A stretch of DNA of 64,000 nucleotides from Flavobacterium sp. J372. GTDB taxonomy: Bacteria > Bacteroidota > Bacteroidia > Flavobacteriales > Flavobacteriaceae. The translations under genes and the position numbers were made by a program. This document shows positions 1-7,363 of this stretch, in pieces. Each line of letters begins with the position of its first letter. Within the stretch, counting starts at the first letter, position 1. The stretch covers positions 2,884,001 through 2,948,000 of the forward strand of contig NZ_JAJOMZ010000004.1 in assembly GCF_024699965.1 (NCBI RefSeq), given 5' to 3'. The notes under the pieces were generated by a model that was not told the DNA's origin, searched no databases, and was given only the letters and a program-made list of their open reading frames with translations.

Positions 1-567
1 ATTGAACAGCAGGTCGAGTATGCTAAGGTTATTGATGAACCCGTGCTTATCACCAAAAACCTGAGTGTAAGGTTCAAATTCTGATGTGTCTTTCTTTCCG
101 TTGGCGAGGTGGCGAAGGTCTTCCACTCCGCTTACTTCATGGAAGTACTCTTCCGTCTTATCATAGTTTAGTGGCATACCCAAACATTCAGATACAATAT
201 CCAGTATCTTGAAGTTTAAGTCCATCATGAAGGTATGCTTTTGCTCAAATACAGGGCGTATATCGTCTTCAAAATACTCAAAGAAGGGTGAAGTACGGTA
301 AGCAGCTTCCAGTGACTTAAAGTGCTGTTTCTGCCAGTCAAACGCATCCTCAATTTTGGTGTCTTTAAACTTATGGTGTGCCGTTTTGGTATGCTTTACC
401 GGGATGTTTAGCAGCTGTATACCGTTCGGGCTATAAATGTACATCCTGTTGCGGTTGGTCTGCTTCTGGAAATTATCTTCAACTTCGAAAGTGACGGAAT
501 CAGCTTTCGAAAGAGCCACAAAGTGGCTCACCGATGGAAAATACGTCGGATGTATCAGAATACCCAT
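1..567 (-). CDS. WbqC-like family protein (cut by window edge)
   Basis: The minus-strand frame is open for all 189 codons from an ATG at 567 to the first base of the window, so the C-terminus is missing. The product begins MGILIHPTYFPSVSHFVAL and has the look of the WbqC-like family (PF08889), which in Flavobacteria commonly follows lepB; this assignment is by recognition of the N-terminal IHPTYFPS pattern and the context. The function of the family is not established; a link to surface glycan synthesis is inferred from its founding member. The start ATG shares its A with the lepB stop (TAATG), so the two are probably translationally coupled in one transcript. No signal peptide is visible, so it is probably cytoplasmic. 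Confidence 0.8.
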   Translation of the reverse strand, partial: MGILIHPTYFPSVSHFVALSKADSVTFEVEDNFQKQTNRNRMYIYSPNGIQLLNIPVKHTKTAHHKFKDTKIEDAFDWQKQHFKSLEAAYRTSPFFEYFEDDIRPVFEQKHTFMMDLNFKILDIVSECLGMPLNYDKTEEYFHEVSGVEDLRHLANGKKDTSEFEPYTQVFGDKHGFINNLSILDLLFN

Positions 568-2258
568 TACGCTTTAGGTTCCTTTCTCTTTTTGTATTGC
601 GAATACCCGAAGTACACAGCCAGCGCCCCCACAAAATACCAAAAATATGAAGTTGGTTCATCATCTCCGCCTACCGTTGTAAACAGCCTGTCCCAACGTA
701 CTTTTTTGGTGATATTAAACCAAGACTCATTTTGGTCAAGGCTCATCCATACAAAGGTTGGTTTTCCAACAATATGGTCTTGGGGTACAAATCCCCAGAA
801 ACGGCTATCTTCAGAGCGGTGGCGGTTGTCACCCATCATAAAGAAATAATCTTGTTTAAAAGTATATGAGTCAGTTGCTTTACCGTTAATAATAATCTGA
901 CCGTTCTCAACTTTCAGGGTGTTATGCTCATATTCTTCAATAGCTTTTTTGTAAAGCGGAAGATTTTGCAGTGTCAGCTTAACCGATTTATCACGGCCGG
1001 GGATTAGGAATGGGCCCATATTATCCTGATTCCATGTGGCAACCTGCCCAAACACCGGCTGCGGCCTTTTCTCGATATAGCGTACAACCGAATCAATACC
1101 AGTCGTTGCTCTGATTTTTTCAGCGCCATCAAGCGTCAGGTTTACTGTTACAACAGGCTCTGCAACTTCCTGCACAGGAATCTGGTACTGTTGAAGCATA
1201 GCCGTTGGCAGCCCACGCTCTGATGTACGAATAGTGATACTGCCATCTGCATTTTGCTGGCTTGACGATACGTAAGGTGTAAGGGCTTGTGCCTGCTCTT
1301 GAGTGAGGTTACTCACTACAAACGAACGGAAAAACTCTGTAGAGCCTGCCTGCTGGATAAGTGCAGGAGACACGCCGGTTTTTGAGTAAATAGTATGCAT
1401 GTACTGCGGCCTTGCCCTGCCACTAAGCTTCAGTTCTTTACCATTGATGAACACAATGCCATCACGAAGTTCAAATGTATCGCCTGGTGTACCTACGCAG
1501 CGCTTTACGTAATTTGATTTTTTGTCTATAGGCTTACGAAGACCTACTGCAGAAGCATCAAAAAATTTGGTTACGGTATCAGCAGGCCAGTTAAATACTA
1601 CAATGTCATTCTTCTCCACGCTTTCAAAACCCGGAAACCTGAAATAAGGCAACTGCGGCCACTTGCTGTATGAACGCTTATTGATTACAGGTATGGTGTC
1701 ATGCACCATTGGCGCGGCGACTGTAGTCATAGGTGTACGCGGACCGTAATGCAGTTTGCTCACAAACAGGAAATCTCCAACGAGTAAAGTCTTTTCTAAT
1801 GATGAAGATGGTATATTGAACGGCTGCATTATATAAGTATGCACGATAGTTGCCACAACAATAGCGAATAGCAGTGAGCTAAGTGTGTCTCCGCCTTTTG
1901 TAGATGCTTTCAGTTCGCGTTCCGGCCTGTACTGTACATCTTCAAAATAATTGATGTAGTAAATGTAAAAACCCAGTGTAACAACACCCAGAATGGTATC
2001 GGTAGTTGATGTTTTCCCGAAGCTGCGAAGGGTTTCAACCCAAACAACGGGGAACATGATAAGGTTAACAATAGGGATGAAAAGCAAAACTGTCCACCAA
2101 GTTGAGCGGTTGATGATGCGCATAAGTACCACGGCATTGTATACCGGTACTGCAGCTTCCCAGGGTTTACGCCCGGCTTTGTGATACAGTTTCCAGGTGC
2201 CTAAAAAATGAATAACCTGTACTGCCAGGAAAAATATAAACCATTGTGTAAGTGTCAT
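567..2258 (-). CDS. lepB: Signal peptidase I, enlarged Bacteroidota form
   Basis: Membrane protease that removes signal peptides from exported proteins. The 563-residue product is far longer than E. coli LepB (324). Residues 1-110 form three or four membrane segments resembling the DUF5684 region. The S26 peptidase domain follows after another membrane segment (about 128-146). The motif IPSSSLEKTL places the catalytic Ser near residue 153, NYVKRCVGTPGD places the general-base Lys near 252, and the conserved box FMMGDNRHRSEDSRFWG lies near the C-terminal end of the catalytic domain. About 200 residues are inserted between the Lys box and the MGDNR box, as is usual in Flavobacteria. A final hydrophobic segment (YFWYFVGALAVYFGY) precedes a basic tail. 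It lies downstream of dapB with a 43-bp gap and overlaps the WbqC-like gene by one base. Confidence 0.95.
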   Translation of the reverse strand: MTLTQWFIFFLAVQVIHFLGTWKLYHKAGRKPWEAAVPVYNAVVLMRIINRSTWWTVLLFIPIVNLIMFPVVWVETLRSFGKTSTTDTILGVVTLGFYIYYINYFEDVQYRPERELKASTKGGDTLSSLLFAIVVATIVHTYIMQPFNIPSSSLEKTLLVGDFLFVSKLHYGPRTPMTTVAAPMVHDTIPVINKRSYSKWPQLPYFRFPGFESVEKNDIVVFNWPADTVTKFFDASAVGLRKPIDKKSNYVKRCVGTPGDTFELRDGIVFINGKELKLSGRARPQYMHTIYSKTGVSPALIQQAGSTEFFRSFVVSNLTQEQAQALTPYVSSSQQNADGSITIRTSERGLPTAMLQQYQIPVQEVAEPVVTVNLTLDGAEKIRATTGIDSVVRYIEKRPQPVFGQVATWNQDNMGPFLIPGRDKSVKLTLQNLPLYKKAIEEYEHNTLKVENGQIIINGKATDSYTFKQDYFFMMGDNRHRSEDSRFWGFVPQDHIVGKPTFVWMSLDQNESWFNITKKVRWDRLFTTVGGDDEPTSYFWYFVGALAVYFGYSQYKKRKEPKA

Positions 2259-2301
2259 TGCTGTATAATTTTCAGTATATGTAGCTTTTAATCAGGATTT
2301 G

Positions 2302-3003
2302 TTACGAGAGGCCCAAAACGTCTTTCATGCTGTAAACGCCTTTTTTACCTATAAGCCACTCGGCGGCTATTACCGCGCCAAGGGCAAAACCTTCACGGCT
2401 GTGGGCGGTATGCTTAATTTCGATTGAGTCAACATCAGAGTCATACGTTACAGTATGTGTACCCGGTACGCCTTCAACGCGTTTGGCATCTATAAATATC
2501 TCATCTTCTTTAGGGTTGCCAATAGCCCAGCTGGAGTAGTCGCTGTGTGCTATAATGTCTTTAGCAAGGGTTATAGCTGTACCGCTCGGGGCATCAAGCT
2601 TTTGCGTGTGGTGTACCTCTTCCATTGAAACCTTGTATTGTTTCAGGTGGCCCATCATTTTTGCCAGGTGCGTATTTAATTCAAAAAATATATTCACGCC
2701 AAGGCTGAAGTTTGAGCCGTAGATAAAAGCCCCGTTGCGTTGCTCGCAAAGCTCGGCCATATCGTGGTACTTTTCAAGCCAACCTGTTGTTCCGGATATT
2801 ATTGGGATGTTGCGCTCAAGGCATGCAGTAATGTTTCCAACAGCAGCATCAGGTATACTGAAATCGATGGCGGCATCAGCATCTTCAAGGCCTTCAAACG
2901 TATCGGCACTTGCTTTTCTCATCACGATTTCATGGCCGCGTTCCTGTGCAATACGTTCTATCACTTTACCCATTTTTCCGTAACCCAGCAGCGCTATCTT
3001 CAT
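2302..3003 (-). CDS. dapB: 4-hydroxy-tetrahydrodipicolinate reductase
   Basis: Cytoplasmic NAD(P)H-dependent reductase of the diaminopimelate/lysine pathway; it makes tetrahydrodipicolinate, so it feeds both lysine and peptidoglycan synthesis. The 233-residue product starts with a Rossmann motif (GYGKMGKVIERIA). It has the SGTTGW segment near residue 90 and the catalytic box EVHHTQKLDAPSGTA near 130-145, where the His pair and the Lys are the known active-site residues. The length is slightly shorter than the E. coli enzyme (273) but typical for Bacteroidota. It starts one base after the stop of the DUF5683 gene, which indicates coupling within the par operon. Confidence 0.96.
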   Translation of the reverse strand: MKIALLGYGKMGKVIERIAQERGHEIVMRKASADTFEGLEDADAAIDFSIPDAAVGNITACLERNIPIISGTTGWLEKYHDMAELCEQRNGAFIYGSNFSLGVNIFFELNTHLAKMMGHLKQYKVSMEEVHHTQKLDAPSGTAITLAKDIIAHSDYSSWAIGNPKEDEIFIDAKRVEGVPGTHTVTYDSDVDSIEIKHTAHSREGFALGAVIAAEWLIGKKGVYSMKDVLGLS

Positions 3004-3004
3004 A

Positions 3005-3589
3005 TTATTTAAATTGGTAAGTTAACGAGAACCCCATATTATGCTTGTAGTCAATCTGGTTTTGCTGCAGTTGTGGCCTAAAGCTAAGATTCTCATTTAC
3101 ATTAAATTGCGAGAGGTGCGCACTAACATTGGCATCAACAATATTCAGGATATAGAATCCGACCGTTATAAGCATTGAAAGGTCACGGTTGCGCTGATGG
3201 AAACGCTGCCCGCGGATAAGCCTGTCACGGTCATTTTGCAAGGCTGCAAGTTCACCTGTTATCGGCCTGCCTGCCAGTGAGTTTTTATAAGCATCACGGT
3301 ATTCGTGGTACTTATCATTGTTCCAGAAATAGTAATAAAGGCTAAGGCCCATACCACCATATACAATCGGTACTTTCCAGTAATCCTTATTATAAATTTG
3401 GCCAAGCCCGGGCACAACTGCCGAATAAAACGCCGCCTTTGACGGTGCGAGCGCATCAAGTTTATAAGGCCTTAGCAGTGTTGAATCCTGCTCAACAACA
3501 AGCCCTTCCTCTTTCCCCTCTTCCTGTGCAAAACATGGCGAAGACAGTAAAGCAAATGCAAAACCGAATATGGCAAACAGCTGTTTCAC
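3005..3589 (-). CDS. DUF5683 domain protein, secreted/envelope
   Basis: A 194-residue protein with a clear Sec signal peptide (MKQLFAIFGFAFALLSSPCFAQ). A central part, PSKAAFYSAVVPGLGQIYNK, matches the DUF5683 pattern, followed by a hydrophobic stretch near 95-110 and a second near 150-165, so it is probably membrane- or envelope-associated. The function of DUF5683 is unknown. Its ATG overlaps the parB stop by one base and its stop is one base from dapB. It is regularly found between parB and dapB in Flavobacteria, which suggests a conserved but unexplained link with chromosome segregation or envelope growth (inference). Confidence 0.85.
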   Translation of the reverse strand: MKQLFAIFGFAFALLSSPCFAQEEGKEEGLVVEQDSTLLRPYKLDALAPSKAAFYSAVVPGLGQIYNKDYWKVPIVYGGMGLSLYYYFWNNDKYHEYRDAYKNSLAGRPITGELAALQNDRDRLIRGQRFHQRNRDLSMLITVGFYILNIVDANVSAHLSQFNVNENLSFRPQLQQNQIDYKHNMGFSLTYQFK

Positions 3590-4491
3590 TATCCGTTGAT
3601 GAGTTTAAGTATCCTGTTGAAATCTTCTTCAGAATGAAATGGTATGGTGATTTTTCCCTTGCCTTTATCATCAACTTTTACATCAACTTTTGCCCCGAAG
3701 AAATCCTTAAAGCTCTTCGTGTTAGCCTCTGTAACATTAAATGTAGACGCCCTTTCTTTAGCTTTTGCTGGCTGCGGTTTCAGGCTTTCCTGGTAATTTT
3801 TTACGAGGGTTTCTGTTTCGCGAACGGAAAGGTTTCCGCTTACGATTTTCTGGTAGATATCTGCCTGTGCATCATGGTCTTCAATGTTGATGATAGCACG
3901 CCCATGGCCCATAGTGATAAACCCATCGCGTATGCCGGTCTGGATTATCGGGTCAAGCTTCAGCAGGCGAAGGTAATTAGCTATGGTTGAGCGCTTTTTG
4001 CCCACACGATCGCTCATTTGCTCCTGCGTAAGCTGAACTTCTTCCATAAGCCTTTGATAAGACAGCGCCACCTCAATCGGGTCAAGGTCATGACGTTGAA
4101 TGTTTTCAACCAGTGCCATTACCAGCGATTCGTTATCGTTGGCTATACGAATGTAAGCCGGAATAGTCTCTAGGCCCGCGAGTTTACTGGCACGAAGCCT
4201 GCGCTCACCTGATATAAGCTGGTATTTGTTGTAATCAAGCTTACGTACTGTAATAGGCTGTATTACACCAAGTTCTTTGATAGATGTACTAAGTTCCTGC
4301 AGCGCCTCTTCATTAAAATGCGTACGCGGCTGGAATGGGTTTATTTCGATAGCATCAAGTTCAAGCTCTATGATATTGCCTACAACTTTGTCAGCGCCCT
4401 TGTCATCAACCGATTTGATGTCATTTTCAGGGTTTTTCAATAAAGCCGACAATCCTCTGCCAAGAGCCTGTTTTTTAATCGCTTTTGTCAT
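3589..4491 (-). CDS. parB: Chromosome-partitioning protein ParB
   Basis: ParB/Spo0J CTPase clamp that loads at parS and spreads to form the partition complex. The 300-residue product has an N-terminal ParB/Srx domain with INPFQPRTHF and the CTP-binding ISGERRLRASKLAG motif near residues 95-115, then ENIQRHDLDPIE. A helix-turn-helix follows (LTQEQMSDRVGKKRSTIANYL, about 155-180). A C-terminal dimerisation region ends in LKLING. It overlaps parA by four bases (ATGA). I saw no canonical parS (TGTTTCACGTGAAACA-like) palindrome in this window. Confidence 0.95.
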   Translation of the reverse strand: MTKAIKKQALGRGLSALLKNPENDIKSVDDKGADKVVGNIIELELDAIEINPFQPRTHFNEEALQELSTSIKELGVIQPITVRKLDYNKYQLISGERRLRASKLAGLETIPAYIRIANDNESLVMALVENIQRHDLDPIEVALSYQRLMEEVQLTQEQMSDRVGKKRSTIANYLRLLKLDPIIQTGIRDGFITMGHGRAIINIEDHDAQADIYQKIVSGNLSVRETETLVKNYQESLKPQPAKAKERASTFNVTEANTKSFKDFFGAKVDVKVDDKGKGKITIPFHSEEDFNRILKLING

Positions 4492-5264
4492 GAAACTACT
4501 TTACTGTTTTTCTTGATTATTTCTTCGGCAAGGTGCAGGTAATTGGTTGCGCCTTTGCTGGTTGCGTCATAATTTATGATACTCTCGCCATAGCTCGGAG
4601 CCTCGCTCAGCTTCACATTTCTTTGTATCACCGTGTTGAAAACCATGTCGTTGAAATGTTTCTGTACCTCTTCAACTACCTGATTGCTAAGGCGTAAGCG
4701 TGAATCATACATGGTAAGCAAAAGGCCTTCAATATCTAACGCAGGATTGTGTATTTTCTGTACGCTTTTTATAGTATTTAACAGCTTTCCAAGGCCTTCA
4801 AGTGCAAAATATTCACATTGTATCGGGATCACTACAGAGTCGGCTGCAGTAAGCGCATTCAGGGTAAGAAGCCCAAGCGACGGCGCACAGTCAATCAGTA
4901 TGTAATCGTACTTATCTTTCACGCTTTCAAGAGCTTGCTTCAGCATGTACTCCCTGTTTTCTTTATCAACAAGCTCTATTTCAATGGCTACAAGGTCTAT
5001 ATGTGCAGGGATAACCCACACGTTTGGCGCAGTACATTCAATCGTGGCCTCATCCGGTGTGGCGCTGTGTTCCAAAATCTGGTAAGTACCGGTTTCAACC
5101 GACTCCACATCAATACCAAGCCCTGAGCTCGCATTTGCCTGAGGGTCAGCATCTATAAGCAGTACTTTTTTCTCGAGAACACCCAGCGAAGCCGCCAGGT
5201 TTACCGATGTTGTTGTTTTTCCCACGCCGCCTTTTTGGTTGGCGATGGCAATGATTTTACCCAT
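4488..5264 (-). CDS. parA: Chromosome-partitioning ATPase ParA (Soj)
   Basis: Deviant-Walker ATPase that binds DNA non-specifically and moves ParB-parS complexes. The 258-residue product opens with IAIANQKGGVGKTTTSVNLA, the KGGVGKTT deviant Walker A near residues 11-18. The Walker A' segment LLIDADPQANAS follows, and IDCAPSLGLLTLNALTAAD is the Walker B region. The length is typical for chromosomal ParA/Soj proteins without an N-terminal DNA-binding domain. It is first in the minus-strand operon parA-parB-DUF5683-dapB-lepB-WbqC. The leader between 5265 and 5330 is AT-rich, with a weak -7-like TATTTTTA but no clear -33 partner. Confidence 0.96.
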   Translation of the reverse strand: MGKIIAIANQKGGVGKTTTSVNLAASLGVLEKKVLLIDADPQANASSGLGIDVESVETGTYQILEHSATPDEATIECTAPNVWVIPAHIDLVAIEIELVDKENREYMLKQALESVKDKYDYILIDCAPSLGLLTLNALTAADSVVIPIQCEYFALEGLGKLLNTIKSVQKIHNPALDIEGLLLTMYDSRLRLSNQVVEEVQKHFNDMVFNTVIQRNVKLSEAPSYGESIINYDATSKGATNYLHLAEEIIKKNSKVVS

Positions 5265-5571
5265 TAATCTTTTCGTTTTTCGAATCGTAAAAATACAATT
5301 TATTATGGGAACTGAAAGGGGAATTTGTTAACATTCGATATGTCAGGCAACACTTGCAAATCTTTTCTTAAAAGCGGTAAATATGACTCAAATTTAGCTG
5401 AATTAAGCTTTACTTTATACAACTGCGAGTGCAGCGTTTAACACTTCTTTAACAACTCCATCTATCGTCAATTAATCGATGAACTGCATCTTTTTGAACG
5501 GGTTTTGTAATTATGATTTGGAGAGGTGGCCGTATCTTTGCAAAATAATTTCATCTCAACATTTCTATAAT
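5265..5571. other. Intergenic region between parA and the HxlR gene
   Basis: There is no gene in these 307 bp. The left end is the AT-rich leader of parA. Near the right end on the plus strand is TATCTTTG (5533-5540), a perfect match to the Bacteroidota -7 box TAnnTTTG, followed by GCAAAATAATTTC. TTG triplets lie upstream at 5505-5507 and 5518-5520, with spacers of 25 and 12 bp, outside the usual 17-23. If active, it would transcribe antisense into the HxlR gene. No plus-strand ORF follows it. Confidence 0.5.
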
Positions 5572-5940
5572 TTAAGAAGCGGTGTTTTCTAACCGTTTTA
5601 AAATTAGCGACCGTAAGCGTTCTTCGTGCGCGTCGCCCCAATTCCCGATTGCTGAAATAACCGGTATCAGTGTCTTCCCGAAATCCGTAAGGCTGTACTC
5701 GACTTTGAGTGGCACTACAGGATAAATAATCTTTGAAACAAGCTCGTGTTCCTCTAATTCTTTCAGCTGGATATTTAAAACCCTGCGCGAAGCATCGGGT
5801 ATTTTGCGCTGCAACTCGCTCGGGCGTTTGTGCCCCTGGTCAATAAACCAAAGCAGGCGAATTTTCCATTTTCCGTACAGCACTTCGCCTATAAGGTCAA
5901 GGCCGCAATTAAGGTTTGGCAATGTTTTTCTTTCATACAT
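5572..5940 (-). CDS. HxlR-family winged-helix regulator
   Basis: A 122-residue DNA-binding regulator. The features of the family are present: a Cys near the N-terminus (LNCGLDLIGEVLYGKWK, Cys about residue 12), the winged-helix LLWFIDQGHKRPSELQRKI, recognition-helix region ASRRVLNIQLKELEEHELV, and the wing KVEYSLTDFGKTLIP. HxlR regulators often sense aldehydes or quinones through the N-terminal Cys; whether this one does is not known. It is divergent from the SDR gene at 6075 and probably controls it, with the operator in the 134-bp interval. Its promoter sits so close that the mRNA may start almost at the ATG. Confidence 0.9.
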   Translation of the reverse strand: MYERKTLPNLNCGLDLIGEVLYGKWKIRLLWFIDQGHKRPSELQRKIPDASRRVLNIQLKELEEHELVSKIIYPVVPLKVEYSLTDFGKTLIPVISAIGNWGDAHEERLRSLILKRLENTAS

Positions 5941-5944
5941 ATTA

Positions 5945-5974
5945 CAAAATTAAGCTATATACCAATATGCGCAA
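5945..5974 (-). promoter_or_regulatory. Promoter of the HxlR gene, nearly leaderless
   Basis: Reading the minus strand, TTG (5974-5972), a 19-bp spacer, then TAATTTTG (5952-5945) matches TTG-N(17-23)-TAnnTTTG. Only four bases separate the -7 box from the ATG at 5940, so transcription should start at or within a few bases of the start codon. The spacer carries an imperfect inverted repeat around TGCGCA that could be an operator. Confidence 0.65.
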
Positions 5975-6015
5975 TAGGGGAAAAATTTATCCCTATCTGA
6001 ATCATAACTCCGTAC

Positions 6016-6046
6016 TTGTGAGGATGTAACGTACTGCCGAGATTTG
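6016..6046 (+). promoter_or_regulatory. Promoter of the SDR gene
   Basis: TTG (6016-6018), a 20-bp spacer and GAGATTTG (6039-6046) approximate TTG-N20-TAnnTTTG with one mismatch in the -7 box. It would give a leader of roughly 22-25 nt before the ATG at 6075. Confidence 0.5.
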
Positions 6047-6074
6047 TACAAAGAAATTTAAAACATATCACAAC

Positions 6075-6857
6075 ATGGATTATCAAAACGAATTATCAGG
6101 AAAGATTGCATTAGTAACAGGCGGTACAAAAGGCGCCGGTAGGGCTATGGCCGAAAGGCTGCTGCAAGCCGGTGCAACAGTTATCATCACAGCCAGGAAT
6201 GCACCCGAAAAAGAGAATGACAAACTGCATTTTATTGCTGCCGATTTAAGTACGGCGGAAGGGTCGCAAAAAGTGGTTAGCGAGGTATTATCAACTTACG
6301 GAAGGCTGGACATATTGGTGAACAACCTCGGGTCATCTTCTACACCGGCGGGCGGATTTAGCGTGCTAAGCGATGAAGACTGGATTTCTACCCTGCATGC
6401 TAATTTACTGGCGCCTGTTCGTCTCGACAGGGGATTTTTACCGCAAATGATTGAGCGCAAAGAGGGCGTTATCATCCACATTGCCTCTATCCAGGGGAAA
6501 CTGCCATTGTATGAGTCGACACTGCCATACGCTGCTGCCAAAGCAGGATTGCGAAACTACAGCAAAAGCTTATCCAACGAAGTTACGCCAAAAGGTTTGC
6601 GTGTACTCACGGTTTCGCCGGGATGGATCAACACATCAGCATCGGATGCTTGGCTGGGTGAGCTTGCCCGGAATTCCAACAGCACAGTGGAAGAAGCGCA
6701 GCAAGGCGTAATGGATGCACTGGGTGGGATACCTTACGGCAGGCCTGCAAAGCCCGAAGAAGTGGCAGAGTTGGTAGGCTTCCTGGTTTCGCCAAGGGCT
6801 AACTACTTAACCGGAACCGAATTTGTAATTGACGGCGGAACCGTAAGAACTGTTTAA
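6075..6857 (+). CDS. SDR-family NAD(P)-dependent oxidoreductase
   Basis: A 260-residue short-chain dehydrogenase. It has the cofactor motif LVTGGTKGAGRAMAERL (TGxxxGxG, about residues 15-25) and NNLGSS in place of the usual NNAG. The catalytic pair is in YAAAKAGLRNYSKSL (YxxxK, about 155-159), and VSPGWI follows. The substrate cannot be told from sequence. It is divergent from an HxlR regulator and 20 bp upstream of an NTF2-like gene, so the three look like a small inducible unit for oxidising or detoxifying a small molecule (inference). Confidence 0.9.
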   Translation: MDYQNELSGKIALVTGGTKGAGRAMAERLLQAGATVIITARNAPEKENDKLHFIAADLSTAEGSQKVVSEVLSTYGRLDILVNNLGSSSTPAGGFSVLSDEDWISTLHANLLAPVRLDRGFLPQMIERKEGVIIHIASIQGKLPLYESTLPYAAAKAGLRNYSKSLSNEVTPKGLRVLTVSPGWINTSASDAWLGELARNSNSTVEEAQQGVMDALGGIPYGRPAKPEEVAELVGFLVSPRANYLTGTEFVIDGGTVRTV

Positions 6858-6877
6858 TAACTTAAAAAATAAATAAC

Positions 6878-7201
6878 ATGAACTTACCAAAAGTAATAGC
6901 AGATCTGGTGGCGGCACAAAATAACTTTGACAGTGCCGACTATGTAAAGTGTTTTTCCGATAATGCAATGGTTCAGGACGAAGGCAAAACCTATAACGGC
7001 AAAAAGGAAATCGAAGCTTGGATTGCCGACTCTAACAAGCGATACCGCGCTACAATTAAGCCTCTAAGCTATGAAGAACACGAAAAGGAAAGTATCCTTA
7101 AAACGGAAACATCAGGGAATTTCCCCGGCAGCCCGATTGTACTGAATTATCACTTGGTGATAACGGGCGGACTGATACAATCATTAAATTTTACAGTGTA
7201 A
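6878..7201 (+). CDS. NTF2-like / SnoaL-like small protein
   Basis: A 107-residue cytoplasmic protein of the NTF2-like fold. The pattern VADLVAAQNNFDSADYVKCF...VQDEGKTYNGKKEIEAWI is typical: an N-terminal helix, then the buried-cavity region, then a strand-rich half ending SLNFTV. Members act as small isomerases, hydrolases or ligand-binding proteins; no catalytic residues can be assigned. It follows the SDR gene by 20 bp, is followed by a terminator, and is probably co-transcribed with the SDR. Confidence 0.8.
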   Translation: MNLPKVIADLVAAQNNFDSADYVKCFSDNAMVQDEGKTYNGKKEIEAWIADSNKRYRATIKPLSYEEHEKESILKTETSGNFPGSPIVLNYHLVITGGLIQSLNFTV

Positions 7202-7206
7202 ACAGG

Positions 7207-7233
7207 AAATGGCTATTTTAGCCATTTTCTTGT
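7207..7233 (+). terminator. Terminator after the SDR-NTF2 unit
   Basis: AAATGGCTA (7207-7215), loop TTT, TAGCCATTT (7219-7227) gives a 9-bp perfect stem followed by TCTTGTTT. Confidence 0.7.
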
Positions 7234-7332
7234 TTATTGGGCATAGATGTCAAACTGGCGGCGTGATACTATCAAATGATATTATAAATCATCCTATCAA
7301 TCAATATTACTTTTTCAAGTTTTACGAATACA

Positions 7333-7340
7333 TATATTTG
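7333..7340 (+). promoter_or_regulatory. -7 box of the GH16 gene promoter
   Basis: TATATTTG matches TAnnTTTG and lies 23 bp before the GH16 start codon. At the expected -33 distance there is only TTT, so the upstream element is weak. Confidence 0.45.
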
Positions 7341-7363
7341 TTAAAACCTTAAACTATATTATT

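Noticed and set aside
3439..3990. Plus-strand frame of 183 codons over parB/DUF5683
   Set aside because: Antisense of two clear genes with no family resemblance.
4488..5571. A parS site near parAB
   Set aside because: I looked for GTTTCACGTGAAAC-like palindromes here and at CACGTG occurrences elsewhere in the window; none matches.
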